Of a stretch of 64,000 nt of DNA, positions 1 to 11,385 are shown piece after piece (positions within the stretch are counted from its first letter, which is position 1; the number at the start of each line of letters is the position of its first letter). The DNA lies in assembly GCA_021495925.1 (NCBI GenBank), contig JAKEKT010000070.1, forward strand, positions 124,001-188,000, in the 5' to 3' direction. A program made the translations under genes and the position numbers. The DNA comes from Diplodia intermedia (taxonomy: Eukaryota > Ascomycota > Dothideomycetes > Botryosphaeriales > Botryosphaeriaceae). Under the pieces are notes generated by a model. The model saw only the letters and a program-made list of their open reading frames with translations, had not been told where the DNA came from and did not search any database.

Positions 1-1903
1 GGAGGGCATCTTTGACACTCCTCCTACCACACGTCGCGATGTGTTCAAGTTCTGGAACGAAACGCACACGTGCATCAAGACGGGCGAGCTGGAGACGTCT
101 CCGATCCAGATTGTTGCCTCTGTTGACCCCTCTTCGGAGACTGCTCAGAGATGGCTTCCCATCCTCAAGGTCCTCTCAGAGCTGAGCGGCGTGCACATGC
201 GACTGTTCCTCAACCCCAAGGAGAGGCTGAGTGAGCTGCCAGTGAAGCGCTTCTACCGCTATGTGCTGGCCTCCAAGCCCTCCTTCGACGAGAATGGCTC
301 CACCGAGGCACTGCAGGCCAGGTTCGATGGTATTCCCTCTGAAGCCCTCCTGAACCTCGGACTGGACGTGCCGCCTCAGTGGGTTGTCGCGGCCAAGGAG
401 TCGGTGCACGACCTGGACAACATCAAGTTGAGTCAGCTCAAGGGACAGTCGTCCATCGATGCCGTCTATGAGCTCGAGTACATCCTGATCGAGGGCCATT
501 CCCGCGACCTTACCAACGGCATGTACCCTCGCGGCGCCCAGCTCGACCTGCGCACGACGTCGAACCCTCGCTATGCCGACACCATCATCATGGCCAACCT
601 CGGCTACTTCCAGTTCAAGGCCAACCCGGGTTTCTTCGACATCGAGCTGCAGCCCGGCCGCAGCCAGGAGATCTTCACCATCGACAGCGCGGGCACGCTC
701 GGGTGGGAGCCGCGGCCGGGCGATCGCACCAAGGAAATCGCCCTCATGGACTTCAAGGGCGTGACGCTGTACCCGCGCCTGTCGCGTCGGACCGGCAAGG
801 AAGACGAGGACGTGCTCGAGGCGCCGACGACCATGGTTGAGGACCTGGCCGCCAAGGGAGCCGCCTTCGCCGACGGCATCCTCTCCAAGGTCGGCATCAA
901 CGTCAAGACTGGCGGGTCCTCGCGCCACGCAGACATCAACATCTTCTCGGTCGCCAGCGGGCACCTGTACGAGCGCATGCTCAACATCATGATGGTGTCG
1001 GTGATGAAGCACACCAAGCACACGGTCAAGTTCTGGTTCATCGAGCAGTTCCTGTCGCCGTCGTTCAAGTCGTTCCTGCCGACGCTCGCCGCGGCGTACG
1101 GGTTCGAGTACGAGATGGTGACTTACAAATGGCCGCACTGGCTGCGCGGGCAGAAGGAAAAGCAGCGCGAGATCTGGGGCTACAAGATCCTGTTCCTCGA
1201 CGTGCTCTTCCCGCTCGACCTCGACAAGGTCATCTTCGTCGACGCCGACCAGGTGGTGCGCGCCGACATGCACGAGCTCGTCACACACGACCTTGAGGGC
1301 GCCCCCTACGGCTTCACGCCCATGTGCGACTCGCGCACCGAGATGGAGGGCTTCCGCTTCTGGAAGCAGGGCTACTGGAAGAACTTCCTCAAGGGCCGCC
1401 CCTACCACATCTCGGCCCTCTATGTCGTCGACCTCAACCGCTTCCGCCGGCTGGCCGCGGGCGACCGCCTGCGCCAGCAGTACCAGCAGCTCTCGGCCGA
1501 CCCCAGCTCGCTGAGCAACCTCGACCAGGACCTGCCCAACAACATGCAGGCCGGGCTGCCCATCCACAGCCTGCCGCAGGACTGGCTGTGGTGCGAGACG
1601 TGGTGCAGCGACGACGCCCTGCGCAGCGCCAAGACCATCGACCTCTGCAACAACCCGCAGACCAAGGAGCCCAAGCTGGATCGCGCGCGCAGGCAGGTGC
1701 CCGAGTGGACCGTGTACGACGAGGAGATTGCGGCCCTGGCGCGCAAGGCCGACGCCGCCGCCGGCATCGGCATCGGCATCGTCGCGGAGAACAGCGGTGC
1801 CGAGCAGGACGAGCAGGACGAGAGGCTGTTGGAGAAGGTCGGGGAGCAGGCCGAGGAGGTCGGGAAGGAGAAGGAGAAGGCGAAAAAGCACGATGAGTTG
1901 TAG
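1..1903 (+). CDS. UDP-glucose:glycoprotein glucosyltransferase, C-terminal part (5' truncated)
   Basis: The frame is open from base 2 to the TAG at 1901-1903, giving about 633 residues of a protein usually near 1500 residues, so the gene starts left of the window. UGGT is the ER lumenal folding sensor that re-glucosylates N-glycans on misfolded glycoproteins so they re-enter the calnexin cycle. The second half carries the GT24/GT8-like catalytic domain, with a DAD metal-binding motif inside VIFVDADQVV (near nt 1240) and the conserved QDWLWCETWC block near nt 1580. The protein ends in a charged Glu/Lys-rich tail and HDEL, an ER-retrieval signal. The upstream part is the end of the thioredoxin-like/beta-sandwich sensor region. 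No intron is seen here. Family assignment is secure; only the N-terminus is unseen. Confidence 0.96.
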   Translation, partial: EGIFDTPPTTRRDVFKFWNETHTCIKTGELETSPIQIVASVDPSSETAQRWLPILKVLSELSGVHMRLFLNPKERLSELPVKRFYRYVLASKPSFDENGSTEALQARFDGIPSEALLNLGLDVPPQWVVAAKESVHDLDNIKLSQLKGQSSIDAVYELEYILIEGHSRDLTNGMYPRGAQLDLRTTSNPRYADTIIMANLGYFQFKANPGFFDIELQPGRSQEIFTIDSAGTLGWEPRPGDRTKEIALMDFKGVTLYPRLSRRTGKEDEDVLEAPTTMVEDLAAKGAAFADGILSKVGINVKTGGSSRHADINIFSVASGHLYERMLNIMMVSVMKHTKHTVKFWFIEQFLSPSFKSFLPTLAAAYGFEYEMVTYKWPHWLRGQKEKQREIWGYKILFLDVLFPLDLDKVIFVDADQVVRADMHELVTHDLEGAPYGFTPMCDSRTEMEGFRFWKQGYWKNFLKGRPYHISALYVVDLNRFRRLAAGDRLRQQYQQLSADPSSLSNLDQDLPNNMQAGLPIHSLPQDWLWCETWCSDDALRSAKTIDLCNNPQTKEPKLDRARRQVPEWTVYDEEIAALARKADAAAGIGIGIVAENSGAEQDEQDERLLEKVGEQAEEVGKEKEKAKKHDEL

Positions 1904-2859
1904 TAGCGTGGCGAGATTTTCCGTTTTCTTGAACAGCGCTTTGTGTTGTTTTTGTACAGGCTTGGAAGAAGATGGAGAAGAAGAAGAAGAACGTGTGGAT
2001 ATGGGAAGCGGAGAAAAGTGTTAGTAGATCAAAATCAGACTCCTTTCATTCAGATCAGCACACATGGCTTCCTCCGCTGCTTGGCCTCTACTCCTCCTCT
2101 CCTCAGCAACTATCACCGGGAGAGCGAGAGCTGTTATTACAAGCGATTTGAATGATAAAAGTTCTATTTTCATGTCATCCTATAACAAATGTGGAGGTTT
2201 CGTAACCGTAAGGATTATGAAGCTAGCAAGAAAAAACAAAAGAAGACGAAAACCAAACCGACAACCGTGTGTGATATCCTAAAATGACGCCCTGCAATCG
2301 ATGCCCCAGCCGGCCATCCCAATGCTCGCTGAAACAAAAAAAAAAAATTGGCGCCCCCCGCTGAGAATGCATTTTTCTCCCAAGAAAAACCAAAAAAAAG
2401 AATTAGTAGCAGTGACCGAACGACCAACGCCAAGCCATGTTCCACCCCCCTTGGGTGTGTGTGTGTTGATAACAGAATTTCCGACGGAATCGGTGAGCCC
2501 CACGACTGATGTGGTGGTGGTGGTGGTTGCATTGAAGCGCTGAAAAAGTGGGAGACGAGAGACTTCAGGATGGTTGAAGACAGAGCAGGAGACGGAACGG
2601 AGTAAGTCGTGCGAGAAGGTGGGAGAGAACTGTGCTCATCATCAGACCATCCCGCCTTGGGTGACGCTCAAACCTCACGTCTCCAATCGCGACCCCCCTG
2701 AGTGGGGGCGAGATCAAAGAGACGCGAGGCGGACATCTAACCCGCCGCGGACGGCTGAGTGAGAACAATACCCGAAACCAACCATGCACACCATACCGAT
2801 CCGCTTCCGCTCCTGGAAAATCCAGGAGGACCCCCGTCTCTTCGCCATCAAAGGGTTCT
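1904..2859. other. Convergent intergenic region, UGGT / SLD2 3' ends
   Basis: This spacer lies between two convergent genes and should hold both 3' UTRs. It contains a T-rich stretch just after the UGGT stop, an A run near 2335-2346, a GT run near 2455-2466 and a GGT microsatellite at about 2511-2527. Short open frames on both strands show no recognisable domain. I see no RNA gene. Confidence 0.6.
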
Positions 2860-4450
2860 TTACCTCCTGTTCCGACCCCAGCCCCGCCCGCCCGCCTTTG
2901 AGTTCTTGTTCTTGATCTTCAGCTTCTTGAAGTTTGCGTGCGCCTGGGCGCTGATCTTGCGCGTCGCCTTCTTCACAACGTTCTCCTTCTTCTCGCCCGT
3001 GTCTGACGGCTTTGCGGCTGCCGCCTTCGTCGGCTGCTTCTTGCTGCTGCTGCTGCTTCCGACCTTGCGCTTCTTGGGCGTGTGCTCCGACTCGTACGCG
3101 TCGTCCTCTACGGCCGTGGAGTCGCTGTCGTTGAAGTCCTCGTTGGCAGGCTGGGCGGGCTGGGTTTCGGCGACGGTAGCGTCGCTCTCGTCTCCGGAGT
3201 CGGCGGCGGTGGGTTGCGGCTGCTGAGGCGGAGGCCTGGTCTTGACAGGGCGCATGTTGACCCTGCGGGTCTGCCTCTTCGCTCCCTTCTTCTTCCACGC
3301 CTTGCGTGGTGGGCCGGTCTCGGCCTCGCTGGGCTCGGAGTCCGAGGGGTTTTCGCCGTCTGCGCCGAGCTTCATGTCGAATTGGCTGTCTTTGACGAGT
3401 ACGGTTGAGGGCGCCTTCGGAGGTACGGGTGCGCGCGTATGACCGCCCTCCATCTCACGCATCGCCTCCTCCTCATCGTCATCGGGGTCGTTCGCAGCCA
3501 GCTCGGCCTCTGCTTCCAGCTCGGCCCGCCTCTTGGCCTCGGCCTCTTGCCTCGCGTCGTCCTCCTTCTCCTTCCTACGCTCCTGCAGAATCGTGCTCAA
3601 GGTCCGGGTGAACGACCTAGGCTTCCTCAGCATCCTTGGGCTCGTCGGGTTCTCGGCCAGGCAAGGCATCGGGCGGAAATTGCGGCGAAGGAAGACGGGA
3701 GTGGTGGCCTGGCCGCGCGACGATGGAGTACCCTCGTCGTGCTCGCGCTTGGGTTTCTGGGGGGTGGCGAACTGGTCCAAGAAATGGCGTTTGCCTTCGG
3801 ACACGGGGGTGCGGCCCATGCGCGCCATCTTGCCGCTCCACACCAGGTCGTTCTCCTCATCCTCGTCGAAGTCGTGCTTGCGCTTCTTCTGCGGGGTCTG
3901 AAGCTGGGCGTTGGCAGTGGTGATGTCGCCGAGCACGGTGCGCTGCTGCTTGGCGGGCGATTCGGTGGGGAGGAGGTCGAACAGGCCCAGGACGATGCCG
4001 TCCTTTTGCGGCGTGGGGCCGAGCTCGTGGGCGGCGGGGCTGAAGAGCTTGGTAGGCGAGAGGTGCAGCATGTCGTCGCGCGGCTGGCGGAGCTCGGAGT
4101 CGTCGGTGGCGGCCATGTGCTTCACTTTCTTGGTGGGAGTTTGGTAGATGGCGAAAGCGGCAGGGTCTGGCTTGCGTTTGGGCGAAGCGGGCGGCGGGGG
4201 TTGCGGCTTGGACCTGCCATCGAGAATGTCGCGCAGCTTGTGGTATTCCTTGTACTTGGCAGCTGCAGAGATGGAGGTTAGCTCGCGGGCGGATGCAGGT
4301 GGAGAGGGTCGGCGCACCGATATGGGGGGTGGCCTTGATGTCGGCGCGTCCAGCTTTGCGGCCGGCATTGGCGGCCTGGAACGACTTCTCCCAGGCCTTG
4401 AGCTCGACGCGGATGGCGGTGCACTGCTGGGCGTATTCCGGATTCGACAT
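2860..4450 (-). CDS. SLD2: DNA replication regulator Sld2/Drc1 (RecQL4 N-terminal homologue)
   Basis: Two exons, 4450-4318 and 4262-2860, separated by a 55-nt intron (4263-4317) with a GCTAAC branch point; the product is 510 residues. Sld2 is phosphorylated by S-phase CDK, binds Dpb11/TopBP1 and helps load Cdc45-GINS at origins. The N-terminus has the family block with ELKAWEKSF followed by GRKAGRADIK, continued across the splice by AAKYKEYHKLRDIL. Further on are HLSPTKLF and GPTPQKDGIVLGLFDLL, typical Sld2 motifs, and many SP/TP sites fitting CDK control. The middle is acidic and disordered and the C-terminus is very Lys/Arg-rich. The ATG at 4450 was chosen because the family N-terminus begins right after it; an upstream frame extension to 4617 lacks similarity. 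It diverges from the amidase gene. Confidence 0.9.
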
Positions 4451-5185
4451 GGTCGGTGTAATAATGGGGTGGGGGGAGAACGGCGGACGCGGTAGGGGAG
4501 AGTCGAGGTCGAGGTCGAGGTGCAGGGTGTTGGTGCATGAAAACGCGACGCGACACGACGCGTCGGAAACCGCGACGCTAGGACCACGCCACAATCCACA
4601 CTTAACACCCGCATCACCCTTCCGGCTGCTCCTCTGGACTAGCTGCAGTGTACAGTGTCTGCAATTGGCTCATTGAATGATCCTTCGACATTCCTATTGC
4701 AAGCAGCGTCTGGCTGGCCAGAAAATACTCGTCCCGGCGGGCGAACCACAAAGTCGTTGCCGCCTCACCACTCTGCCATCCGCCTGCACTCTGATGCTTG
4801 CCATCGTCCTAGTCAAGCCCGAGTCCATCACTCGCTCCACGCACTCTGCTAGATATCACCGTCTCGCTTGTCCATGCAGCAACCCATTCCTACTCTCTTG
4901 ATGGGAATTTTGGCACGCGTCGCTGGTTCCTATGGAACGTAGTCTGCCTTCACTCGCAAAGCGGGGCCGAAATGCAGCGTCATCCCGGCTGCCCCTTCGG
5001 CTGAGGCTGACCCGCTCCCCGCCCTGCCTCTACTAGACCTCATACTAAAGGAGGGGCAACCACTCGCTTTCTCCACCTCCCTTCTCGCTGTCAATTCATT
5101 GTAGCTTTCGTTGCGTTCAGAGCGATTGCCTTGTTACATTCTATTTGTTCTGCCTTTGTCTCAGGAAGCCTTGAAGGATTGCAAC
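4451..5185. promoter_or_regulatory. Shared divergent promoter region, SLD2 / amidase
   Basis: About 735 bp lie between the two start codons. No strong TATA box or RNA gene is evident. Pyrimidine-rich sequence near 5065-5095 precedes the amidase start, as is common just upstream of fungal transcription starts. Confidence 0.5.
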
Positions 5186-6990
5186 ATGACATCGGCGCTG
5201 AAGACATCCGCTCTCAACACTATCTTTGGGGAACATGTCAATGGCACCAAGGCCCAGCATGGAGTCGAAGCTCCGGCCTGGCACGGGCTTGCCGCAAAGA
5301 AGCGGGCCACAAATTTGGCCAAGATCCCGCAGGAATGGCATCTCCCGAGGGACTTGCTGAAGAACGTTCACGACGAGTCCAAAATCGGCGTCCTCGACGT
5401 CCCTAGGTCTTGCGGCCTGCTCACGGCCGATGAGCTGAGCATCACCGAGGATTTCGACGCCACTGGCCTCTCCGAGCAGCTATCAACAGGCGCGCTGAAG
5501 GCCTGCGACGTAGCAAAAGCATTCTGCAAGCGCGCTGCCATTGCCCACCAGCTGACAAACTGCCTGACCGAGATCTTCTTCGACCAGGCCTTGGAGCGAG
5601 CCAAGGAGCTCGACGAGTATTATGCTCGCGAGAAGAAGCCGCTGGGCCCTCTTCACGGCATCCCCATCAGCCTCAAGGACTCGCATGTGGTAAAAGGTGT
5701 CCATCACACCCTGGGATACATCTCCTTCTTGGACAGGCCGCCAGCCGAGAACAACTCGCCAATCGTACAGATTCTCCTGGACCTGGGCGCCGTGTTATAC
5801 GTCAAGACCAACGTCCCCCAGACGTGAGAGCCACTTCACCTCCCTTTTCTCCAGCGTTGCTTACCGACCCGCTCCGCAGCTTCATGACCGCCGACTCGGA
5901 GAACAACGTCTTCGGCCGCACGCTCAACCCGCGCCGGCTGACGCTGACGGCGGGCGGCAGCTCGGGCGGCGAGGGCGCGCTGATCGCCATGCGCGGCTCG
6001 CTGCTGGGCGTGGCGACCGACGTGGCCGGCTCCATCCGCATCCCGGCGCTGTGCAACGGCGTGTACGGCTTCAAGCCGACGGCCAACAGGCTGCCATTTG
6101 GCGGCAACGCCGCGCCGGGGCGCCTGGGCTCGCCCTCACCCATCGTGCCGCTGGCGGGGCCGTTGGCGACCTCGCTGCGCGACTGCGAGCTGTTGGTGCG
6201 TAGTGTCGTGGGTGCGGAGCCGTGGCTGGTGGACGATGGCGCGTTGAATGTGCCGTGGCGGCGAACACAACCATCGTCCTCCTCCTCCACCAACGGCAAC
6301 ACGACCGCCTCAAGGCCCCTCCGCTTCGGCCTCATCACCGAAGACCCCACCCGTCCCCTGCACCCGCCCGTCCTGCGCGCCCTCCGCACCGCCGCCGCCA
6401 AGCTCTCCGCCGCGGGCCACACCATCGTGCCGCTCGACACCACTTCGCCGCCGCTGCCGCCGCTCGTCGCCGCGGCCGCGCTCGCGTGGAAGTTCTTCGC
6501 GCTCGACCCGGCCAAGACGGCGCTGCAGATCGTGCGCGCCGGCGGCGAGCCCGCCATCAAGAGCCTCGCGACGGTGCGCGTGCCGCAGAACGACGGCTGG
6601 ACGCCCGGCCTGGACGCGCTGTGGGAGCTGACGCTCGAGCGCAGGCGGCTGACCAAGGCCTTCCACGACGTCGCCGTCGCCCAGCGCCTCGACGGCGTCC
6701 TCACCGCGCCGCACTGCGCCACCGCCGTGCCCCACGACACGTACGGCATCCCCGCCCACACCGTGCTGGCGAACCTGCTCGACTGGCCGGCCGCCGTGGT
6801 GCCGTTCGGCGCGGCCGAGAGGGCGGGGGACGCCGAGTTTGTGAGGGAGGGCGTCGAGTACGTGCCGGACTACGCGCCCGACGAGGTCGAGGGCATCCCG
6901 TGCGCGATCCAGGTGCTGGGGAGGCCGTTGAGGGACGAGGAGTTGTTGAGGGATTTGGAGGTCGTGGAGAGGGTTCTGCGGGCGCCCTAG
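5186..6990 (+). CDS. Amidase signature family protein (acetamidase / FAAH-like)
   Basis: Two exons, 5186-5823 and 5880-6990, with a 56-nt intron (5824-5879); 582 residues. Amidase-signature enzymes hydrolyse linear amides through a Ser-cisSer-Lys triad. All three residues are visible: Lys164 in PISLKDS, Ser240 in the GGSSGGEG loop and Ser264 in DVAGSIR. The splice restores the conserved block NVPQTFMTADSENN. Residues 1-90 are a typical fungal N-terminal extension; there is no signal peptide, suggesting a cytosolic enzyme. The ATG at 5186 is the first in frame with family-like sequence. Substrate (acetamide, fatty acid amide or other) cannot be read from sequence. It runs convergently toward BFR1. 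Confidence 0.93.
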
Positions 6991-7510
6991 GGGGCAGTCA
7001 GCCGGACGGGCGGGAGAGCGGTTGGATAAGGCCTTGATTACGAAATAGTATAGAGGCTGGAAGACCTAATCAAATGTGAAAGCGGGTAGTAGAAGCAAAA
7101 CCACCGCTGCCAGGAGTCCTAGTGACGCACTTCCGAAGGAGATTGCAACGTGAAATGGAAATGCCGGAGCCGCTTTCGTTCGTTCGTTCGTTCATCAAGG
7201 AGAAAAAATGTTACAGGTATTGAAGAAGGCCCCCCGTTTCCCGTTTAAGCCCCCTTCGCCGAGGAGTGGGCCGGAAGCCATCGCTACTCGAGCTTATGCA
7301 AGTGAGAATCTTCCATCGACCCCCGAGCTAGAAACTTCAAAAGAGCTTTTTGTAGTGAAAAATAGACACCCCGCCAGAATCCTTTTCGAATGACACGCCC
7401 CAAGGAGAAACAGTGATCTACAGAGAACAACTGATGCAGACCAAAGTCACCTCACACATCGCCCGCCCCCCATCCCTTGCTCAAGCAGAGCGCATGCTTG
7501 TCCAAGTCGT
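6991..7510. other. Convergent intergenic region, amidase / BFR1
   Basis: This holds the two 3' UTRs. A short CGTT repeat sits near 7176-7192. A 61-codon open frame at 7208-7393 has no recognisable content and I treat it as chance. Confidence 0.5.
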
Positions 7511-9165
7511 TTAAGCAGTGGCAGTCTGATCCTTGTCCTCGATGCTAGCCTTCTCGAGGTCCTTGGCGGCATCGGTGACGGCATCCTTCTCCTGCGTGAG
7601 TTCCGCGCCAGCATCGGCAGAGCCGTTGACCTGCTGGTTCTTGGCCGCCGGCTTCTTAGCCGTGTCCTTGGCCCCGGCATCGGCACCGTCGGACTCGGCA
7701 GCGTCGAGCTTCTCAATCTCCTTCTTGGCCTTATCGATGTTCTGCACGGCTTGGTTAGCAGGCGGGCAGCATAGAGGGCGTTAGCATCGCGGCACTTACT
7801 TCCTGCGTCTTGCGGCTCTGGTCCTTCTTCCACGTCTCCAGCTTCTCCTTGAGCTTCTCGACAACGCCGGGGATGTCGGATTGGCTAGCGGGAGCCTCGA
7901 CGTTGATCTGGGCAAGTTGCTCGATGACACCAATCGACAAGTTGAAGCCCGAGGAAGCGGCAGCACCCTCCTTGTTCTTCTTGTTCTTCTTGCCCTTCTT
8001 GCCGCTGCCGCTGCCGGCGAAGTAGTCTTCCTCCTCCTTCTTCACCACCTTCATGCCCTTGAAGGCCGAGTCGTCGGTAGATCTGCCGGCCTGAGCAGCG
8101 AACTTGGACGTCCCGTTGGTCTCCTTGGCGGGCAGGGCGGAGGGGTCGAAGTAGCGGATAAGACCCTCGGCGGTGACGATCTCTTCGGTGTACGCAGGAG
8201 CGCTGGCCTCCTCGAGCTTCGCGTCGGCAATCTCGCGGCGCTTCTTGGCCTCGTAGGCCTTGCGCTCGGCGTCCTGCCTCTCCCGCCTCACCTTGTACGC
8301 CTCTTGCTCGTAGTTGCGGAAAGCGCGCTTCTGCTCGAAGTATTTGTCCTTGAACTCCTTCAGCTCGGTCCACTTGGCTTGCTGCTCGTTGCGCAGCTTG
8401 GTGCGCTCATCGCGGAGCGAGTTGAGGCTCTTGTAGGCCTCGTCTTGCTCGCCCTTGATGGCGTCGAGCTCGGATTGAATGGTCGAGTAGCGGTCGCTCA
8501 TGGCCTTGGCCTCGGGGTCGTCGAGGGACTTGCGCAGCTCGGCGATCTTCGCCTTCAGGTCGGCGATGCCCTTCTCGGCCTGATCAAAACCGGCGAAGTT
8601 CTTCTTCTGCTTATTAAGGCTGGAGATGTCGGCAAGGGCCTTCTTCTCCTCCACGATCTTCATCGAGCCCGAGTCGACCTGGCTCTGGAGGCGAGCGATC
8701 TCGCGGTCGACCTCGTCGGCATTCTTGAAGTTGACGCGGCTGCGAGCCGTCTTGTTCTCCTGGATCCGGGACTTCAGCTGCTCATCGAGCTTCTTGATCT
8801 GCTCAAAAACAGTATTACGAGAGCCCTTATTAGCCTGCTGTTTCTTCCGGATCTCAGCTAGCTCGGCGCGGAGCTCTTGCTGTTTCTTCGCCGTGGGAGA
8901 GTCCTTGTTGTTGGGCGTCGCGAGATCAATCTTCGCGTTCAGGGCTTTCTGGACCGCGGGCGTGGTCAGCAATGCTCAAGACTCGGACTCGGCCTCGGCC
9001 TCGGCGTGCCGGGTCCAATTCACGGTTACATACGAGCTTGTCCTGGGCGGCGGCGTGCTGCTTCTCTTTCTCAGCCAGGCCCGTCTTGTAGGCATCCTCG
9101 CTGGGCTTTTCAGGCTTGACGAACTGCTGCTTCTTGGCAGCAGCGGGAGCAGCGGTGTCGGCCAT
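7511..9165 (-). CDS. BFR1: Bfr1-like nuclear segregation / polysome-associated protein
   Basis: Three exons, 9165-9034, 8948-7800 and 7741-7511, with introns of 85 and 58 nt; 503 residues. Yeast Bfr1 is an mRNP component on polysomes and at the ER that also affects nuclear segregation and ploidy. The protein is almost wholly helical coiled coil, rich in Lys, Glu, Ala and Gln from about residue 45 to 300, then a conserved TAEGLIRYFDPSALPAK patch, a Lys-rich run (GKKGKKNKKNKE) and an Ala/Asp/Lys-rich tail. The first exon encodes only 44 residues and was joined by frame and consensus sites; the acceptor CAG at 8949-8951 is the best fit but not the only possible one. No membrane segment or signal peptide is seen. 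Confidence 0.88.
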
Positions 9166-9489
9166 TGCGACTGGGTAGGGTTGCCGGGAAGCGAGTCGAT
9201 GGGGTGGGTGCAGCTGGGCGCGACCGGGGGTGGAGGGAACGAGGGTCGAGGGTCCTCGGCGAGGTGTCTGGGGGAGCGAGGAAAAGGGTGGAGTGGGATA
9301 GTGAAGTAGCGCAGTCTGGCCAGAAGTCAAGTCACGGCAACTTTTCGCCTGTGGCTCAACGAACCCCGGCACGCCAGGGTCCGCTTGGGGGGCGCAGAGC
9401 ACCAGCTGATCCCGGCGCTCTGCCTTGACCGTGAACGCGCTCGCGTGCACGCGCTCCTAACCTTCACCGTGCCATCCTCGAGCTGCGCC

Positions 9490-9514
9490 CGTCCCGGTGT
9501 CCCGGTGTCCCGGT
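9490..9514. repeat. Short tandem repeat, three copies of an 8-mer
   Basis: The unit TCCCGGTG (written in phase as gtcccggt) occurs three times without interruption in the BFR1 upstream region. It is too short to classify further. Confidence 0.8.
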
Positions 9515-11258
9515 GTTAGTGAGCAAGAACCCATCGCACGTGTCGACGCTGTAGGACGCGTCGCGCAATCGCGCCTAGGAGTCCACAGAAGGCGAGCAGA
9601 GCCGGACGTTAGCGCGCCCCCAGGGCCTCGGAACCACTGTTTCCATGTGCTAAATCATGTCGCGAGAGTACATGCTGGCTTGGACTCGGTATCCGCGCCA
9701 ATGGACCCCTCGTGCTGTGCGGCCGGCGGGCACTGTCACCGTTCGGCAGCTTGGGACACCAACACCAGCACAGAACCCGCCCGCCGGCACCATGGCCACC
9801 TTCTGCGGCTCCCTCGCCTCGTCCCACCCGTTCAGGAGCTTCTGACTTCGTTCTAGATGACGCCAGTCTGCTTCGAGCGCCCCTCCACAGCCCACGGCCC
9901 CCATTCCCCCCGGTAGCCGCCGTCGCCCACTGCCAGCGGCGCTCGAGTACGTACCCGCCATGGTCACGCAACTCATCTCCCATGGTTCCAGACGCCCATT
10001 GAGCATCGCACAGTACCAATGCAGTCGTGAGGCCACCATTCATCAGGACCCCCAAGCAGGTCGCACCGCCGCTGTTGGACAAGACAATGTGTCCGCTGAA
10101 GTGAGAAGCGCAATTCGAAGGAACGGCACGCTCGAAACGAAGGCATCTCTCGCTCTACACTGAGGGCCTTTGCTGCGAAGACAATGGCCGCCAGCGCTCC
10201 ACAGTGGCCATGGAGTCCTCCCTCGGGAGAGATGGTCCCAAGTGAGCCTGGAAACGGGCAGGAAGCCAACACTGCCTGGTCGCTACCATTGAATGCCAGC
10301 ATCCAGGCGAGTACAAAGAGATCATCGTGCGCCTCTTTGCGAGCAAGCACCTCATGGGCAACTAGCCATTGCCTGTCTGTGCCTGCAGCAGCTCAAACAT
10401 TATTCATGCGTGCATAAATGCCATCTTCGCCGACTTGAGCCACGTGAGCTTCGGAGCGGTCCCCCAAGAAGCTTGAGTGAGGCTCTTGCGGCACATTAAT
10501 CGTAGAGCTGGTGACGCTTGGAAAGAGTTTCCCGTCCCCAACGTCATCTCAGTTACTCTAGCCAGGCCATACCGTAGGGAGTGCAAGGGTTGCTATCCCT
10601 TCATCTTTGCGGCCAACTGTGAGAGCACAATGGAAGCCCAGCCTGGAGTACTGAGTAGACGCATGTACCCAGTTCTTTCCAAAGCCGTAACTACTGCTTC
10701 TGGGCAGCCGCAGCGGCCATACCTCGCCAGGACCACCCGAAGAGGGCTCGGTGTACCATGGCAATGTGTCCAATGGCCGCCAGCGCCTGCCAATGGAGCG
10801 CAGTAAGGTAGGTGCTCTTGCCAGGAGTGGTGCCGCGCGTGCGGGCGCAGCTGCCAAACCTGTAGCATCCGCTCCAGCCAGCGTGGGCTTCTGACCGCGA
10901 GCTCAGACAGCGGGGGAAGCAGCTGCCAGTGCCCCTTCCCCACGGGGACTTCCCACTGGCGTTGTTAAAAACCTGTCCACCTCGCCCACTCCTTCTCTTC
11001 CTCTTCACCACCGCCAACCTCTCAGACTCAGCAAGGTGTGCCTTCGCACACACTTGCATTGAGCACTCGTCTTCTCTTCCTCATCCCGCTTCTGTCTTAT
11101 GACGTTCGGCTCACGCCCGGTGTACTCTTCTCATTTACCACCTCACACCCGCTCACCGATCGACACACTTCCTAGATCGATTACATCGTCAGCTCACTCA
11201 CAAGAGTGTCTTGACTCGTTCAAGTCACTGCATCGTTGTTGAGCATCATACGCCCAAG

Positions 11259-11351
11259 GTGAGTCTTCTCCAACCCGCTTACCATGGCCTTTCCGGTCTC
11301 CTCGGTCCCCATCTGCGCACGAAGTAATCATCTACTGACCTCACTCCACAG
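11259..11351 (+). other. Candidate 5' UTR intron of the gene at 11386
   Basis: A donor GTGAGT follows CCCAAG, and a CCACAG acceptor ends at 11351, 34 bases before the likely start codon. The 93-nt interval contains its own ATG at 11284, which splicing would remove from the leader. This is inferred from splice consensus only. Confidence 0.45.
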
Positions 11352-11385
11352 GCCCTGTTGTACACCAGCCGCAACAACTGCCATC

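Larger units (their letters stand above)
9166..11385. other. Long divergent intergenic region with no recognised gene
   Basis: This 2.2-kb interval separates BFR1 from a hypothetical gene. Open frames occur on both strands but none has a recognisable domain, plausible intron pattern or strong codon bias. A TCCCGGTG unit occurs three times in tandem at about 9490-9514. A short phrase, tggccgccagcgc, occurs near 10186 and again near 10775. CT-rich sequence at 11040-11110 resembles a promoter or leader for the gene at 11386. I see no tRNA. Confidence 0.5.

Noticed and set aside
176..1891. 571-codon open frame antisense to UGGT
   Set aside because: It mirrors the GC-rich third positions of a well-identified gene on the other strand and has only low-complexity Leu/Val/Gly/Arg composition.
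7208..7393. 61-codon frame between the amidase and BFR1
   Set aside because: Lies in a convergent 3' region, with no domain, promoter or splice support.
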